Of a stretch of DNA of 64,000 nucleotides, positions 48,747-57,284 are shown in pieces (position 1 is the first letter of the stretch; the number at the start of each line of letters is the position of its first letter). The notes under the pieces were generated by a model, which did not search any database, had not been told where the DNA came from, and saw only the letters and a program-made list of their open reading frames with translations. Location of the stretch: the NCBI RefSeq assembly GCF_000411975.1, contig NZ_ASXG01000094.1:62001-126000 (forward strand). The letters run 5' to 3'. This DNA is from Amycolatopsis orientalis DSM 43388. Its GTDB lineage: Bacteria > Actinomycetota > Actinomycetes > Mycobacteriales > Pseudonocardiaceae. The position numbers were made by a program, and so were the translations under genes.

Positions 48747-49297
48747 TCAGGCGGGCTGTCCGGCCCACTCGGCGCAGGAGACGACGTCGAATCCGCGGCT
48801 GGGGAAGACCCGGTCCAGCAGGAAATCGTTGACGGTCTGGTCGCTGTCGGCGCACCCGTCGCGCAGCACCGTCACCTGGTAGCCGCGATCCGCCGCGTCG
48901 TAGCACGTCGCGGTGACCATCGCGCTGGTCGCGACCCCGGCGACCGCGACCCGGCGGATGCCCCGGGCGCGCAGCACCAGGTCGAGATCCGTGCCGGCGA
49001 ACGCGCTCGCCCGGCGCTTCCGGACGACGACGTCCTCCGCGGCGACCGGCAAGGTCAGTTCAGTGCCGGCGAACCCTCGTGGAAAGCGGTTCCGGCGTCG
49101 AAGAAAGAGCGGTACAGCGCGCCGTCGGGCAGGTCGGTTCCGTTGTCCCGCAGGGCGAAATGCGCGAATACGACGAGCGCGCCGTTTTCGCGGGCGCGGG
49201 GCAGCAGGCCGGCGAGCGGAGGCACGACCTGGCGGGCGAACGGGTAGCCGTCGGTGATGCCCCGCTGGACGTCGCCGACGATCAGTGCGGTGGTCAC
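48747..49297 (-). pseudogene. Isochorismatase-family hydrolase, frameshifted
   Basis: Two reading frames together make one cysteine-hydrolase-like protein. The first, from GTG 49297 to a stop at 49055, encodes TTALIVGDVQRGITDGYPFA to FHEGSPALN. The second, 48747-49052, continues PVAAEDVVVRKRRASAFAGT to the normal C-terminus. One lost base near 49062 explains it: adding a C after GCACT restores A-L-E-L-T-L-P-V-A. The position of the usual catalytic Cys reads VATSAMVTAT (Met instead), so even a repaired enzyme would not be a typical cysteine hydrolase. A sequencing error could also explain the shift. Confidence 0.8.
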
Positions 49298-49346
49298 GAG
49301 AATCCCCCTTGTGCGCGGCAGCCGCTATCCAACTTAGCGGGGCGGA

Positions 49347-50108
49347 TCAGGCGGCAAGGGCGACCAGCGCGGCGAGCAGTTCCTCCGGAGTCTCGACCTG
49401 CGGCAGATGCCCGGTGCGAGGAAGCACGGTGAACGTCGCGCCCGGGATCGCGGCGGCGAAGGCCTCGCCGTACTGCGGGTCGGCGATGCGGTCGCTTTCG
49501 CCCCACAGGACGTGGACGGGAAGGTCCGCGGTGGCCAGCCGCTCGGCCAGGGTCGGGTCGGACATCGTCGGGCCGGTGTAGCCGACCAGCGCCAGGACGT
49601 CCGGGCTCGGACCGGTGCTGCCGGCCGGCGGAGTCGGCGCCTTCGCCGGGTCGTGGAACGAGAACTGCTGGATTTCCGCGACCGTCTTGCCGCGGACGTC
49701 GGCGAGCGGATGGCCGTCGACCTCGATGCCGATGCCGTCGATGATTACTGCGCGGCTGACGCGCGGACTGCGCAGCAGGGCGATTTCCGCGGCCAGCCAG
49801 CCGCCGAAGGAGTTGCCGGCCACGGTGACGTTCGAGACGTCGAGGTGGTCGAGCATCGCGACGTACGCCTTCGCGAGCGCGGTCACGTCGGTGAGTTCGG
49901 CGGCTTTCGGCGTGCCGTTGAAGCCGGGATGGGTGGGCAGCAGGACTCGCGAGCGGGTGCGTTCGGCCAGCAGATCGGCGAACCCGGTCATCGTCGCGAC
50001 GCCGCCTCCGCCGTGCAGCAGCAGGAAAGCCTGGGTGCGGTCGTCGTCTCGCACGGTGACCTCGACCGGGCCGGAGGCGGGGAACTGGAGGAGCTGAGGA
50101 GTCGTCAT
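49347..50108 (-). CDS. Alpha/beta hydrolase
   Basis: An alpha/beta-hydrolase-fold enzyme of 253 residues with the oxyanion HGGGG region (FLLLHGGGGVATM), the nucleophile elbow VAGNSFGGWLA (GxSxG), the acid in LWGESDRI and the late PRTGHLPQVE His. Its reaction is not deducible; ester hydrolases or C-C hydrolases fit. It is divergent from a MarR gene with a tandem operator between them, so it is probably MarR-controlled. Confidence 0.9.
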   Translation of the reverse strand: MTTPQLLQFPASGPVEVTVRDDDRTQAFLLLHGGGGVATMTGFADLLAERTRSRVLLPTHPGFNGTPKAAELTDVTALAKAYVAMLDHLDVSNVTVAGNSFGGWLAAEIALLRSPRVSRAVIIDGIGIEVDGHPLADVRGKTVAEIQQFSFHDPAKAPTPPAGSTGPSPDVLALVGYTGPTMSDPTLAERLATADLPVHVLWGESDRIADPQYGEAFAAAIPGATFTVLPRTGHLPQVETPEELLAALVALAA

Positions 50109-50113
50109 ATCAG

Positions 50114-50141
50114 GAACCTTATATAAAGAACCTTAGATAAG
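50114..50141. promoter_or_regulatory. Tandem operator for MarR regulator
   Basis: Two adjacent 14-base repeats, GAACCTTATATAAA (50114-50127) and GAACCTTAGATAAG (50128-50141), lie 6 bases upstream of the hydrolase start and 34 bases upstream of the MarR start. Each holds a CTTA-N2-TAA(G) partial palindrome in an AT-rich patch. Confidence 0.6.
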
Positions 50142-50175
50142 CAACCTGTGCTTCGCCGGGGTAGGCTCCGCGGCC

Positions 50176-50595
50176 ATGAAGTACCGCCACGCCGACGTCG
50201 CACTCGCCGTCAAGCGCCTGCAGCACCGCCACCACCGCGCGCTGAGCCAGGCGCTGCAGCCGCTGGGGCTGTCGCTGGTGCAGTGGGACACGTTGCGGCA
50301 CTTGGCCAATCACCCGGAGGCGTCGCTGCACGACCTCGCCGTGCTGACGTTCCAGACCGACCAGTCCTTCGGCACGCTGGCCGCGCGGATGGTCGACCGC
50401 GGCCTGATCGAGCGGGTGCCGGCGCCGGGCCGGGCGGTGCGGCACCGGCTGACGGAGAAGGGCGAACAGCTGCGGGCGGCGGGGCAGGAAGTCGTGGACG
50501 TCGTGGTGAAAAAGTCGTTCAGCCGGCTTTCCGCGGCTCAGCTCAATGAGCTGGGCGCGTTGCTGGATGTCGCGTTGGAGTCCGACCCGGCGTAA
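50176..50595 (+). CDS. MarR-family transcriptional regulator
   Basis: A 139-residue regulator with a winged HTH core: LGLSLVQWDTLRHLANHPEA, LHDLAVLTFQTDQSFGTLAARMVDRGLIER (in part) and the wing RAVRHRLTEKG. It is divergent from the alpha/beta hydrolase gene. Its last 58 bases overlap the end of the convergent WYL gene, an unusually long overlap that may cause mutual transcriptional interference. Confidence 0.9.
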   Translation: MKYRHADVALAVKRLQHRHHRALSQALQPLGLSLVQWDTLRHLANHPEASLHDLAVLTFQTDQSFGTLAARMVDRGLIERVPAPGRAVRHRLTEKGEQLRAAGQEVVDVVVKKSFSRLSAAQLNELGALLDVALESDPA

Positions 50596-51536
50596 CCGGT
50601 CAGCCGGTCGGCGAGGGCGCGCATCCGGTCGCGGAGCTCGTCCGGCCGCTCGATGACGAACGGCCGGTCGAGGGCGGCCAGCCGCGGCGGGATCCAGTCG
50701 AGGCGTTCGGCCCGGATTCGCGCGCGGACCCACGAGTCGTCCGCTTCGAGAACGGCGATGGACGGCGGGAACACCGTGCGGATCTCGTCCGCGGTCGCGC
50801 GGATGCGCACTGATACCTCGTGCCGGTGCGGTGCTTCGGCGATCCCGGTGAGCACCTGGTCCGTGGGGTCGAAATCCGCTGGGGTGCGGAAGGTTCCGTC
50901 CTGCGGTTCGGCCCGCTCGATCCGGTCGACGCGGAACGTGCGCACCTGTCCGGCACTTGCGTCGAAGCCGGTGAGATACCAACGGCCGGAATGGGCCACG
51001 ACCCCGTACGGCTCGACGACGCGTTCGCTGCTCCGGCCGTGCGCCGCGGTGTAGGCGAGTTTGATCGGCCGCTGGTCGCGCGCTGCCTCGGCGACCGTGA
51101 GAAGCACTTCTGCCTCGGCGGTGAGCGACGCACGGGCCGGCGCCGTGAAGTCGGCGACCTCCAGCAACGCGTCGAGCCGGCGGCCCAGCGCTTCGGGCAG
51201 CACCCGGCGGACCTTCGCGGCCGCGCTCTCCGCGGCCGCGACCGACGTGGTGACCAGCCCCGCGCGCCGGCCCGCGACCAGTCCGAGCAGGACCGCGAGC
51301 GCCTCCTCGTCGGTGAGCATCAGCGGCGGCATCCGGTACCCGGGCGCGAGGCGGTACCCGCCGTAGCGGCCGCGCACGGAGCGGACCGGGATGTCCAGGT
51401 CGAGCAGGTGCTCGACGTACCGGCGGACGGTGCGCTCGTCGACGTCCAGCCGCCCGGCGAGTTCGGCGACGGTCCGGGTGCCGCCGCGCTGGAGGATCTC
51501 CAGCAGCGCCAGCACGCGGGCGATCGGCCGGGTCAT
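50538..51536 (-). CDS. WYL-domain transcriptional regulator (YafY-like)
   Basis: A regulator of 332 residues: an N-terminal HTH_11-type domain (VLALLEILQRGGTRTVAELAGRL in part, DERTVRRYVEHL), the WYL domain (about 140-215, with RWYLTGFDASAGQVRTFRVDRI in part) and the C-terminal WCX extension. It is divergent from a VOC-family gene 84 bases away, its likely target. ATG 51536 is the start. The 3' end overlaps the MarR gene. Confidence 0.9.
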   Translation of the reverse strand: MTRPIARVLALLEILQRGGTRTVAELAGRLDVDERTVRRYVEHLLDLDIPVRSVRGRYGGYRLAPGYRMPPLMLTDEEALAVLLGLVAGRRAGLVTTSVAAAESAAAKVRRVLPEALGRRLDALLEVADFTAPARASLTAEAEVLLTVAEAARDQRPIKLAYTAAHGRSSERVVEPYGVVAHSGRWYLTGFDASAGQVRTFRVDRIERAEPQDGTFRTPADFDPTDQVLTGIAEAPHRHEVSVRIRATADEIRTVFPPSIAVLEADDSWVRARIRAERLDWIPPRLAALDRPFVIERPDELRDRMRALADRLTGYAGSDSNATSSNAPSSLS

Positions 51537-51620
51537 GCCGGGAATTCTCGCAATACCGGGCGGGTCCTGTCCACTATTGCTCTTAGCGTGGCCGCCAGGC
51601 AACCAGAGAGGAATGTGGCC

Positions 51621-52019
51621 GTGCAGTTGACTTCCGTCCGAATCATCACTGGTGACGTCGACCGTCTGACGTCCTTCTACGAGCAGGTGACCGGCCTGGC
51701 GGCGAGCCGGCCGGCGAAGCAGTTCGCCGAGTTCGTCGGCGACACGGCGACTCTGGCGATCGGCAGCGCCGAGACGATGGCGCTGTTCAGCGCTGGCGCG
51801 GCGGTGCCGGAGGAGAACCGGACCGTCATCCTGGAGTTCCTGGTCGAGGACGTGGACCGGGAGTTCGCGCGGCTTCGTCCGCTGCTGGCGGAGGTCGTGC
51901 AGGAGCCGACGACGATGCCGTGGGGCAACCGTTCGCTGCTGTTCCGCGACCCGGACGGCAACCTGGTGAATCTGTTCGCGCCGCGGACGGCGGAGGCCCG
52001 CGCCCGGCTCGCCCGGTGA
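51621..52019 (+). CDS. VOC/glyoxalase-family protein
   Basis: A 132-residue VOC-fold protein with two beta-alpha-beta-beta-beta modules: VRIITGDVDRLTSFYEQVTG and FLVEDVDREFARLRPLLAE. The last strand is FRDPDGNLVNLFAP. Members act as glyoxalases, dioxygenases or drug-binding resistance proteins. GTG 51621 is chosen because GAGAGG lies about 9 bases upstream; GTG 51615 is too near. It is divergent from the WYL regulator. Confidence 0.85.
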   Translation: MQLTSVRIITGDVDRLTSFYEQVTGLAASRPAKQFAEFVGDTATLAIGSAETMALFSAGAAVPEENRTVILEFLVEDVDREFARLRPLLAEVVQEPTTMPWGNRSLLFRDPDGNLVNLFAPRTAEARARLAR

Positions 52020-52031
52020 CGGCCGGGAAAA

Positions 52032-52058
52032 CCGCTCGCCCCGGCACCGGGCGAGCGG
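52032..52058 (+). terminator. Hairpin between VOC and phosphoribosyltransferase genes
   Basis: Perfect 10-base arms at 52032-52041 and 52049-52058 with a 7-base loop, 13 bases after the VOC stop and 14 bases before the next start. It may end the VOC transcript or reduce read-through. Confidence 0.5.
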
Positions 52059-52071
52059 CCAGGATCGCCGC

Positions 52072-52593
52072 ATGACCCGTGCTCTTCTGCTGGACCGGTT
52101 CCGCTGGGCCGGCGGACATGCTGACCTCTGGCCGGTTTTCCGGGACGGCGCGGCGTTCGCCGAGGTGGTGAAGGCGCTGGCCGAGCCGTTCCGGGACGCG
52201 GGCGTGACCGCGGTGTGCGGGATCGAATCGCGGGGCTTCCTGCTCGGCGGTGCCGTCGCGCTGGAACTGGGCGTCGGGTTCGCCGCGGTGCGGAAGGCCG
52301 CCGGGCTGTTCCCCGGCGAGAAGCTGACTCGGGAAACCGACCCGGACTACCGGGGGATCCGGCAGGTCCTGCGGATGCAGCGGGCGGCGCTTTCGAACCG
52401 GGACCGGGTGCTGCTGGCGGACGACTGGATCGAGACTGGCAGCCAGGCGCTGGCCGTGCGCGACCTGGTGGCCGAGGCGGGCGCGGAGCTCGTCGGCTGC
52501 GCGGTGCTGGTCGATCAACTCGATCCGGAGATGCGGCCGCGGCTCGGGCGGCTGCATGCGTTGCTGACCGCGGCGGAATTGCCGGAGTGCTGA
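52072..52593 (+). CDS. Phosphoribosyltransferase-fold protein (APRT-like)
   Basis: A protein of 173 residues that resembles adenine phosphoribosyltransferase. It has a VCGIESRGFLLGGAVALELG segment (as in APRT), FAAVRKAAGLFPGE, and the PRPP loop VLLADDWIETGSQA (DDxxxTG). It probably uses PRPP with a purine or related base, or is a regulatory paralogue. The housekeeping apt gene normally lies by relA, so this is likely an accessory copy. Confidence 0.85.
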   Translation: MTRALLLDRFRWAGGHADLWPVFRDGAAFAEVVKALAEPFRDAGVTAVCGIESRGFLLGGAVALELGVGFAAVRKAAGLFPGEKLTRETDPDYRGIRQVLRMQRAALSNRDRVLLADDWIETGSQALAVRDLVAEAGAELVGCAVLVDQLDPEMRPRLGRLHALLTAAELPEC

Positions 52594-52666
52594 CTGCTGG
52601 CCGACGGCGGGTCCGTCTCAGCGGCGCTGGCTGTCGCGAAGGGGGCGTTCGGCGGCTGGTTCCGGG

Positions 52667-54361
52667 CTACTGCTGAGAGATCAGCATCGGCGCCTGGCCG
52701 TGAGTTTCCTTGCCGCCGCGGAGAATCTGCGCCCGTCCGGCTCCTGGCCAGCTGTTGACCCAGCTCGATCCCTGGATTCCCTTGGCCTGCTTCTTCAACG
52801 GCGCCAGCAGCCGTGCGCTCTCGCGGTACGTGCCCGCCGAGGCGCCGGTCTGGACGATGCTCGCCAGCGAGAGCGTGACCGGCACGCCGTCGGCGGACCA
52901 GTGCCGGCCGAGGACCGCGTCGGCGAGGGACGTGATGTCCTCGACGCCGCACACGACCAGGAAATCGTCGCCGCCGACGTGGCCGACCGTGACGTCGCCG
53001 AGCCGCCGGGCCTGGTCGGTAAGCGCCCGGCCGATGGCGCGGATCAGGTCGTCGCCCGCGGCGAACCCGGCGGTGTCGTTGAGCCGTTTGAAGTGGTCGA
53101 TGTCCAGCCAGGCCACGACGAACGGCCGTCCGGCTCCGGCCCGGCGGGCGACGTCCTGGGCGATCGCGTCGCTGCCGGGCAGCCGGGTGAGCGGGTTGAG
53201 CGCGACCGCGGCCTCGACCTTCACCGCGGCCATCCGGCGCATCACCTCGTTCGGCCGCACCACGCCCTGGTACCGGCCGGACGCGTCGGTCACGACGAGG
53301 TCGTCGCCGCTGTGCTCGGCCCCGCCGTCGGCGATGAGTTCCAGCAGCTCGCGGGTTCCGGTGTCGATCCGGACCAGCCGCGGCGGGCCGGCCAGTTTCG
53401 CCGCGGGTTTCCCGGAGTACAGCGCGTGCCCGTACCGGCCGGTGACCGCGAGCAGGAACCGCATCCGGTCGATCGTCCACTGCGGACGCGCCTGCTGGTC
53501 GAGCCCGACGATCGCCTTCGGCGCGTGCTCGGCGGACAGGATCGCGTGGACGTCGTCGCACGTCGCGTCGTCCGGCAGGGTTCTGGCCGGGCGGAGGAAT
53601 TCCTGGATCCGCAGTCCGGCGGCGGGCGAGACCACCATGGTGCCCGGCTGGTCGCCGCGTTCGGCCGTCGGCAGCACCCGCTCGGGAGCGGCGGTGGCGA
53701 ACAGATTCCCTTGCACCAGCCGGATTCCCGAGCGCCGGGCGACATCGAGTTCCGTGTCGTTCTCGATCCCGGTCGCGACGATCCGCAGATCGGTTTGCGC
53801 GGCGAACTGCACGAGCGCTTCGACGAGCGCGACGGTCGCCGCGTTCGCCGGGAGCCGGCTCAGCGTCGCGCGGTCCAGTTTGAGCATTTCGATCGGCGCT
53901 TCGGCGAGCAGGTTCATCGGCAGGCCGGCGGCGCCGAGCCGGTCGAAGGCCAGCCGGAAGCCCAGGTCGTGCAGCCGGTGCAGGCCCCGCAGCAGGGTGC
54001 CCGGATTCGGGAGGGCGAGCGGAGCGGTGACTTCCAGCACGACGTCGGCGGGACGGCGGCCGGTGCGTTCCAGGGTCTGCAGCAGCGGGATGAACCGCTC
54101 GGCGGGGGCACTGGCGGTGGCGGCGCTCAGGTTGAGATGCAGGGAGACCCCGGTCGCGGTCTGGCCGGCCGCGGCGGCCGCGCGGGCCGCGAGGTCGAGG
54201 TCGGCGTCGATCAGCTGAGCCTGGTCGCCCGCGACGTCGAGAAGGTCCTGGACCCATCCGGCCGCCGGATGCCCGACCGCTTCGACTGCGACGACCGAGC
54301 CGCTGTAGAGGCTGTACAGCGGCTCGAAGGCGAAACGAACCTGGTCGGCGGGGGCGAGCAC
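52667..54361 (-). CDS. EAL-GGDEF domain protein (cyclic-di-GMP signalling)
   Basis: A 564-residue protein with the uncommon order EAL (about residues 10-235), a middle domain with CBS-like features (250-395, VVTDASGRYQGVVRP), then GGDEF (about 405-545). The GGDEF signature reads GHVGGDDFLVV, a near-consensus GGDDF that may still make c-di-GMP. The EAL signature reads VEAVGH in place of EALxR, and other metal-site residues are poorly kept, so the EAL half is probably a sensor. No membrane segment is seen. The GTG start at 54361 has GAGGA upstream. Confidence 0.87.
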   Translation of the reverse strand: MLAPADQVRFAFEPLYSLYSGSVVAVEAVGHPAAGWVQDLLDVAGDQAQLIDADLDLAARAAAAAGQTATGVSLHLNLSAATASAPAERFIPLLQTLERTGRRPADVVLEVTAPLALPNPGTLLRGLHRLHDLGFRLAFDRLGAAGLPMNLLAEAPIEMLKLDRATLSRLPANAATVALVEALVQFAAQTDLRIVATGIENDTELDVARRSGIRLVQGNLFATAAPERVLPTAERGDQPGTMVVSPAAGLRIQEFLRPARTLPDDATCDDVHAILSAEHAPKAIVGLDQQARPQWTIDRMRFLLAVTGRYGHALYSGKPAAKLAGPPRLVRIDTGTRELLELIADGGAEHSGDDLVVTDASGRYQGVVRPNEVMRRMAAVKVEAAVALNPLTRLPGSDAIAQDVARRAGAGRPFVVAWLDIDHFKRLNDTAGFAAGDDLIRAIGRALTDQARRLGDVTVGHVGGDDFLVVCGVEDITSLADAVLGRHWSADGVPVTLSLASIVQTGASAGTYRESARLLAPLKKQAKGIQGSSWVNSWPGAGRAQILRGGKETHGQAPMLISQQ

Positions 54362-54584
54362 ACGCAGATCCTCGCTCGTAACGCCCGGATCTCCATGAAA
54401 CCGTTATCTTCTGTTGACCTGCGCCGGCCGTGGGCCGAACCGGAAAACCCTTCGGGATCGGTGGCTGTGCTCGGGATTCGCGTGAGTGCGGCGCATACTC
54501 GCGGTATGGCTCGTGATGACCATCACAAAGGGGCTTCGCGCGGCTGTGACCAGCGGTGACAGCTTGACCACTGACGTCGCCGCG

Positions 54585-55384
54585 TCAGGCCAAGATGCCG
54601 CTGAGGTACCGAAGGTCGCCCATGCGCAGATCGTCGTCTCCCAGCGGCGGCAGGCCATTGGCCGCGAGCAGTTCCCGGACCGTGCTCCCCTCCACCGTCC
54701 AGCCGAGCCCGGCCAGGTACGGAGCCGCCTCGTTGCGCTCGCCGAAGTAGCGCAGCTTCGTCATGTCGGTGTCGAAGCCCTCGCCGCGCCATTGTGCGGA
54801 GATGCGGTCGAGGCGTGCCTTCGTCTTGTCCTCGTCGCCGGGACGCGGGGTGGGCCGGTTTTCGGCCGCTCCGGGGCGAACCCGGCGGCACGCAGGGCTG
54901 AGGGCCAGTCGTCGCGCAGGTCGACCGCGACCGGCCGCCGCTCGGCGGTGGGCTCGGCGCCCAGTTCGGCCAGCGTGCGGGCCTTGAACTCGACCACCGG
55001 CGCCTGGTCGATCTCGTACACCACCGTTCCGGCCGGCCAGGGCAGCCGGTAGGCGCGGGAGTCCAATCCGGACGCCAGGATCACCGCCTGAGCGATGCCC
55101 GCGCGCGACGCGGCGAGGAAGAACTCGTCGTAGAACTTGCCGCGGATCTTCGCCGCGTCGATCCAGATCCGCCCGACCAGATCGCCCGCCGCCGTCTGGC
55201 CGGAAGCCAGTTTGGCGAGCAGGTCGATGCCGACAGCGCGTACGAGCGGTTCGGCGAACCGGTCCGAGAACAGCGTGTCGTCCTCGCGGGTCGCGATCGC
55301 CCGCGCCGCCGCGGCCATCGTCGCGGTCGCGCCGACGCTGGACGCCAGGTCCCAGGTGTCTCCGTCGTGCCGGGCAGAAGTCAT
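54585..55384 (-). pseudogene. Class I SAM-dependent O-methyltransferase (TIGR00027-like), internal deletion
   Basis: The N-terminal half, from ATG 55384, is normal for this actinobacterial family: ASSVGATATMAAAARA, DRFAEPLVRAVG, VILASGLDSRAYRL, VVYEIDQAPVVEFK. After GFAPERP (near 54862) the frame becomes wrong. The family's C-terminal part (DEDKTKARLDRISAQW, YFGERNEAAPYLAGLGWTV) continues in another frame to 54585. The middle piece, usually about 50 residues with the AEGLLIYLP motif, is missing. The gene is therefore an internal-deletion pseudogene, not a simple frameshift. Confidence 0.82.
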
Positions 55385-55434
55385 TGTGCCGCCTTGCCTT
55401 TCGCCGGTGCCGAGACCGCAACCTACTCCGATCT

Positions 55435-55447
55435 CGACACCGTGTCG
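55435..55447. promoter_or_regulatory. Regulon palindrome, site 1 (CGACAC-C-GTGTCG)
   Basis: A perfect 6-base inverted repeat with a single-base centre, 94 bases upstream of the ThDP decarboxylase start. A -10-like TAACGT at 55506-55511 follows after 58 bases, with no -35 consensus, as for activator-dependent promoters. Confidence 0.7.
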
Positions 55448-55541
55448 CACAGTCCGCCCGGTTTCTTCCGGCGCCGCGTCGGAGCGCCCGGCCCGGCGGG
55501 CTGCGTAACGTGCGGGGCCGTCGAGGCGGTGAGGAGACGAC

Positions 55542-57161
55542 ATGACGGCTGCCGCGCGGTTGCTGGAAACGTTGGCGCAGTGGGGAGTCGAGTACGTTTT
55601 CTGCTGTCCCGGCACCAGCGAGATACCGGTGCTCGACGCTCTTGCCACCACGCGCGGCGCACCCGAGTTCGTGCTGACCACCCACGAAGCGATCTCGGTG
55701 TCCATGGCCGACGGTTACGCCCGCGCCTCCGGCCGGATCGGCGTCGCCTACCTGCACACGAATGTGGGCGTCGCGAACGGCCTGGCACATCTGTATGCGG
55801 CGCAGGTCGCGCGCAGCAGCGTCGCGATCCTCGCGGGCATCAAGGGAACGGCGACGCTCCCGCACCGCGCGTTGACGACCTCGCCGCGGCTGCTCGAAAC
55901 GGCCGCTCCGTACGTAGGCCACGCCTGGCAGAACCTCCGGGCCGAGGACCTGCTGGAAGATGTCAGCCGGACGCTGTGGCACACCACGGTCGTTCCGGAG
56001 CAGCCGGCGATCCTCACGATCCCGCAGGACCATCTGACCGCCGATTCCAGCGTCGCGCCTCCGGTCCGCTCGGGTGCGCGGCAAGGCCCGGCCGCGGACG
56101 CGGTCCGGCACGCGAGCGCGCTGCTCGACGCGGCGCGGCGGCCGGTGGTCGTCGCGGGATCGGACGTCGCCCGGCGCCGGGCCGAGGCGGACTTGGCGCG
56201 TTTGGCCGAGCGGCTCGGCGCACCGGTGTTCGTGGAGTCCCGGCGAGACCTCGAACGGTGGTCCTTCCGCACGGATCATCCGCTCTGCGCCGGATTGTTC
56301 GAGCCCCGTGCGCCGTTGCTGGCGGAGGCAGACCTGCTGGTGCTGGCGGGCATGCCGACCCCGTTGGAGTTCTCGGCGGAGGTCCCGGCGCTGCCGCCCG
56401 GCGTGCCGATCCTGCATCTCTCCGAGGACGCTGCCGAGCCGGGCCGCCGGTACGTCCCTGCTGGCGCGGTGGTGGGCGACACCGCAGCGGCGCTGCGCGG
56501 GCTCGCCGACGGGATTCGCCCGGAGTGCGCGCCTTCGCGGAGCGAGTGGCTTGTGCGAGTACGGAAGGACAGCGAGGACCGGCGCGCCCGTTGGGAAGCC
56601 GAAGTTCCGTGGGACGGGGAGTTCAGCGCCGCGCTGGCGATGCGCACCGTCGCGGACGTCGTCGGCGGGGAACGCCTGCTGGTCCTCGACGCGGTCACCT
56701 CGACGCTGCCGTTGCTGCGCTTCCTCCGGCGCACGCGGGCGGATTCGCTGTTCGCCACCGCGAGCGGATCGCTCGGCTGGGGAATGGGCGCCGCGGCCGG
56801 TGTCGCCATGGCGCGGCGCGAGCGCGTGTTCGCGGTGGTCGGCGACGGGGTGGTCCAGTTCGGCGTGCCCGCGTTCTGGACCGTGGTACGCCACCGGCTG
56901 CCGGTGACGTATCTCGTGGTGAACAACGGAAAGTACCAAGCCGTGGTCGCCGGTCTGCGGAAAAGCGGAGGCGAGCGAGCCGACTGTCCCCTCACCGACA
57001 TCAGCGGAGTGGAGATCTCAGCGCTGGCGATGGCGTTCGGCATCAAGGCGACGACGGTCGACGGAGCCGAGGGGTTGCGGGCTGCTCTCGCCGAGGACCC
57101 GGGACCGGACGACGGGCCTCGGTTGATCGAGATCCGCGTGAACGACCGGCTGTGGCAGTGA
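55542..57161 (+). CDS. ThDP-dependent decarboxylase (benzoylformate decarboxylase-like)
   Basis: A member of the acetolactate synthase/benzoylformate decarboxylase family, 539 residues. The N-terminal domain has the ThDP-activating Glu49 (LTTHEAISVSMADGYAR), the middle domain (about 190-325) is Rossmann-like, and the C-terminal ThDP site is VVGDGVVQFGVPAFW to YLVVNN. With an aromatic aldehyde-type dehydrogenase encoded next, decarboxylation of an aryl-glyoxylate to a benzaldehyde is the most likely reaction. Acetolactate- or glyoxylate-type chemistry cannot be excluded. ATG 55542 follows GAGGAG. Confidence 0.87.
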   Translation: MTAAARLLETLAQWGVEYVFCCPGTSEIPVLDALATTRGAPEFVLTTHEAISVSMADGYARASGRIGVAYLHTNVGVANGLAHLYAAQVARSSVAILAGIKGTATLPHRALTTSPRLLETAAPYVGHAWQNLRAEDLLEDVSRTLWHTTVVPEQPAILTIPQDHLTADSSVAPPVRSGARQGPAADAVRHASALLDAARRPVVVAGSDVARRRAEADLARLAERLGAPVFVESRRDLERWSFRTDHPLCAGLFEPRAPLLAEADLLVLAGMPTPLEFSAEVPALPPGVPILHLSEDAAEPGRRYVPAGAVVGDTAAALRGLADGIRPECAPSRSEWLVRVRKDSEDRRARWEAEVPWDGEFSAALAMRTVADVVGGERLLVLDAVTSTLPLLRFLRRTRADSLFATASGSLGWGMGAAAGVAMARRERVFAVVGDGVVQFGVPAFWTVVRHRLPVTYLVVNNGKYQAVVAGLRKSGGERADCPLTDISGVEISALAMAFGIKATTVDGAEGLRAALAEDPGPDDGPRLIEIRVNDRLWQ

Positions 57162-57164
57162 TTC

Positions 57165-57177
57165 CGACACCGTGTCG
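57165..57177. promoter_or_regulatory. Regulon palindrome, site 2 (CGACAC-C-GTGTCG)
   Basis: This palindrome begins 3 bases after the decarboxylase stop and lies 107 bases upstream of the dehydrogenase start. A -10-like TAGCAT at 57235-57240 follows after 57 bases. The same core and spacing recur in front of the other two units. Confidence 0.7.
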
Positions 57178-57284
57178 AGACTCCCGCACGGGATTTGCGT
57201 CGCCGAGGCGATGAAGCGAGGGTTCGCGCCGACCTAGCATCGCGGCGATCTCCGCACCCGCACCAGGATTGGCAGGCGACGACG

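Noticed and set aside
57043..57240. Small minus-strand frame over the dehydrogenase promoter
   Set aside because: Arg/Pro-rich with no homology; the region is explained by the palindrome and promoter of the plus-strand gene.
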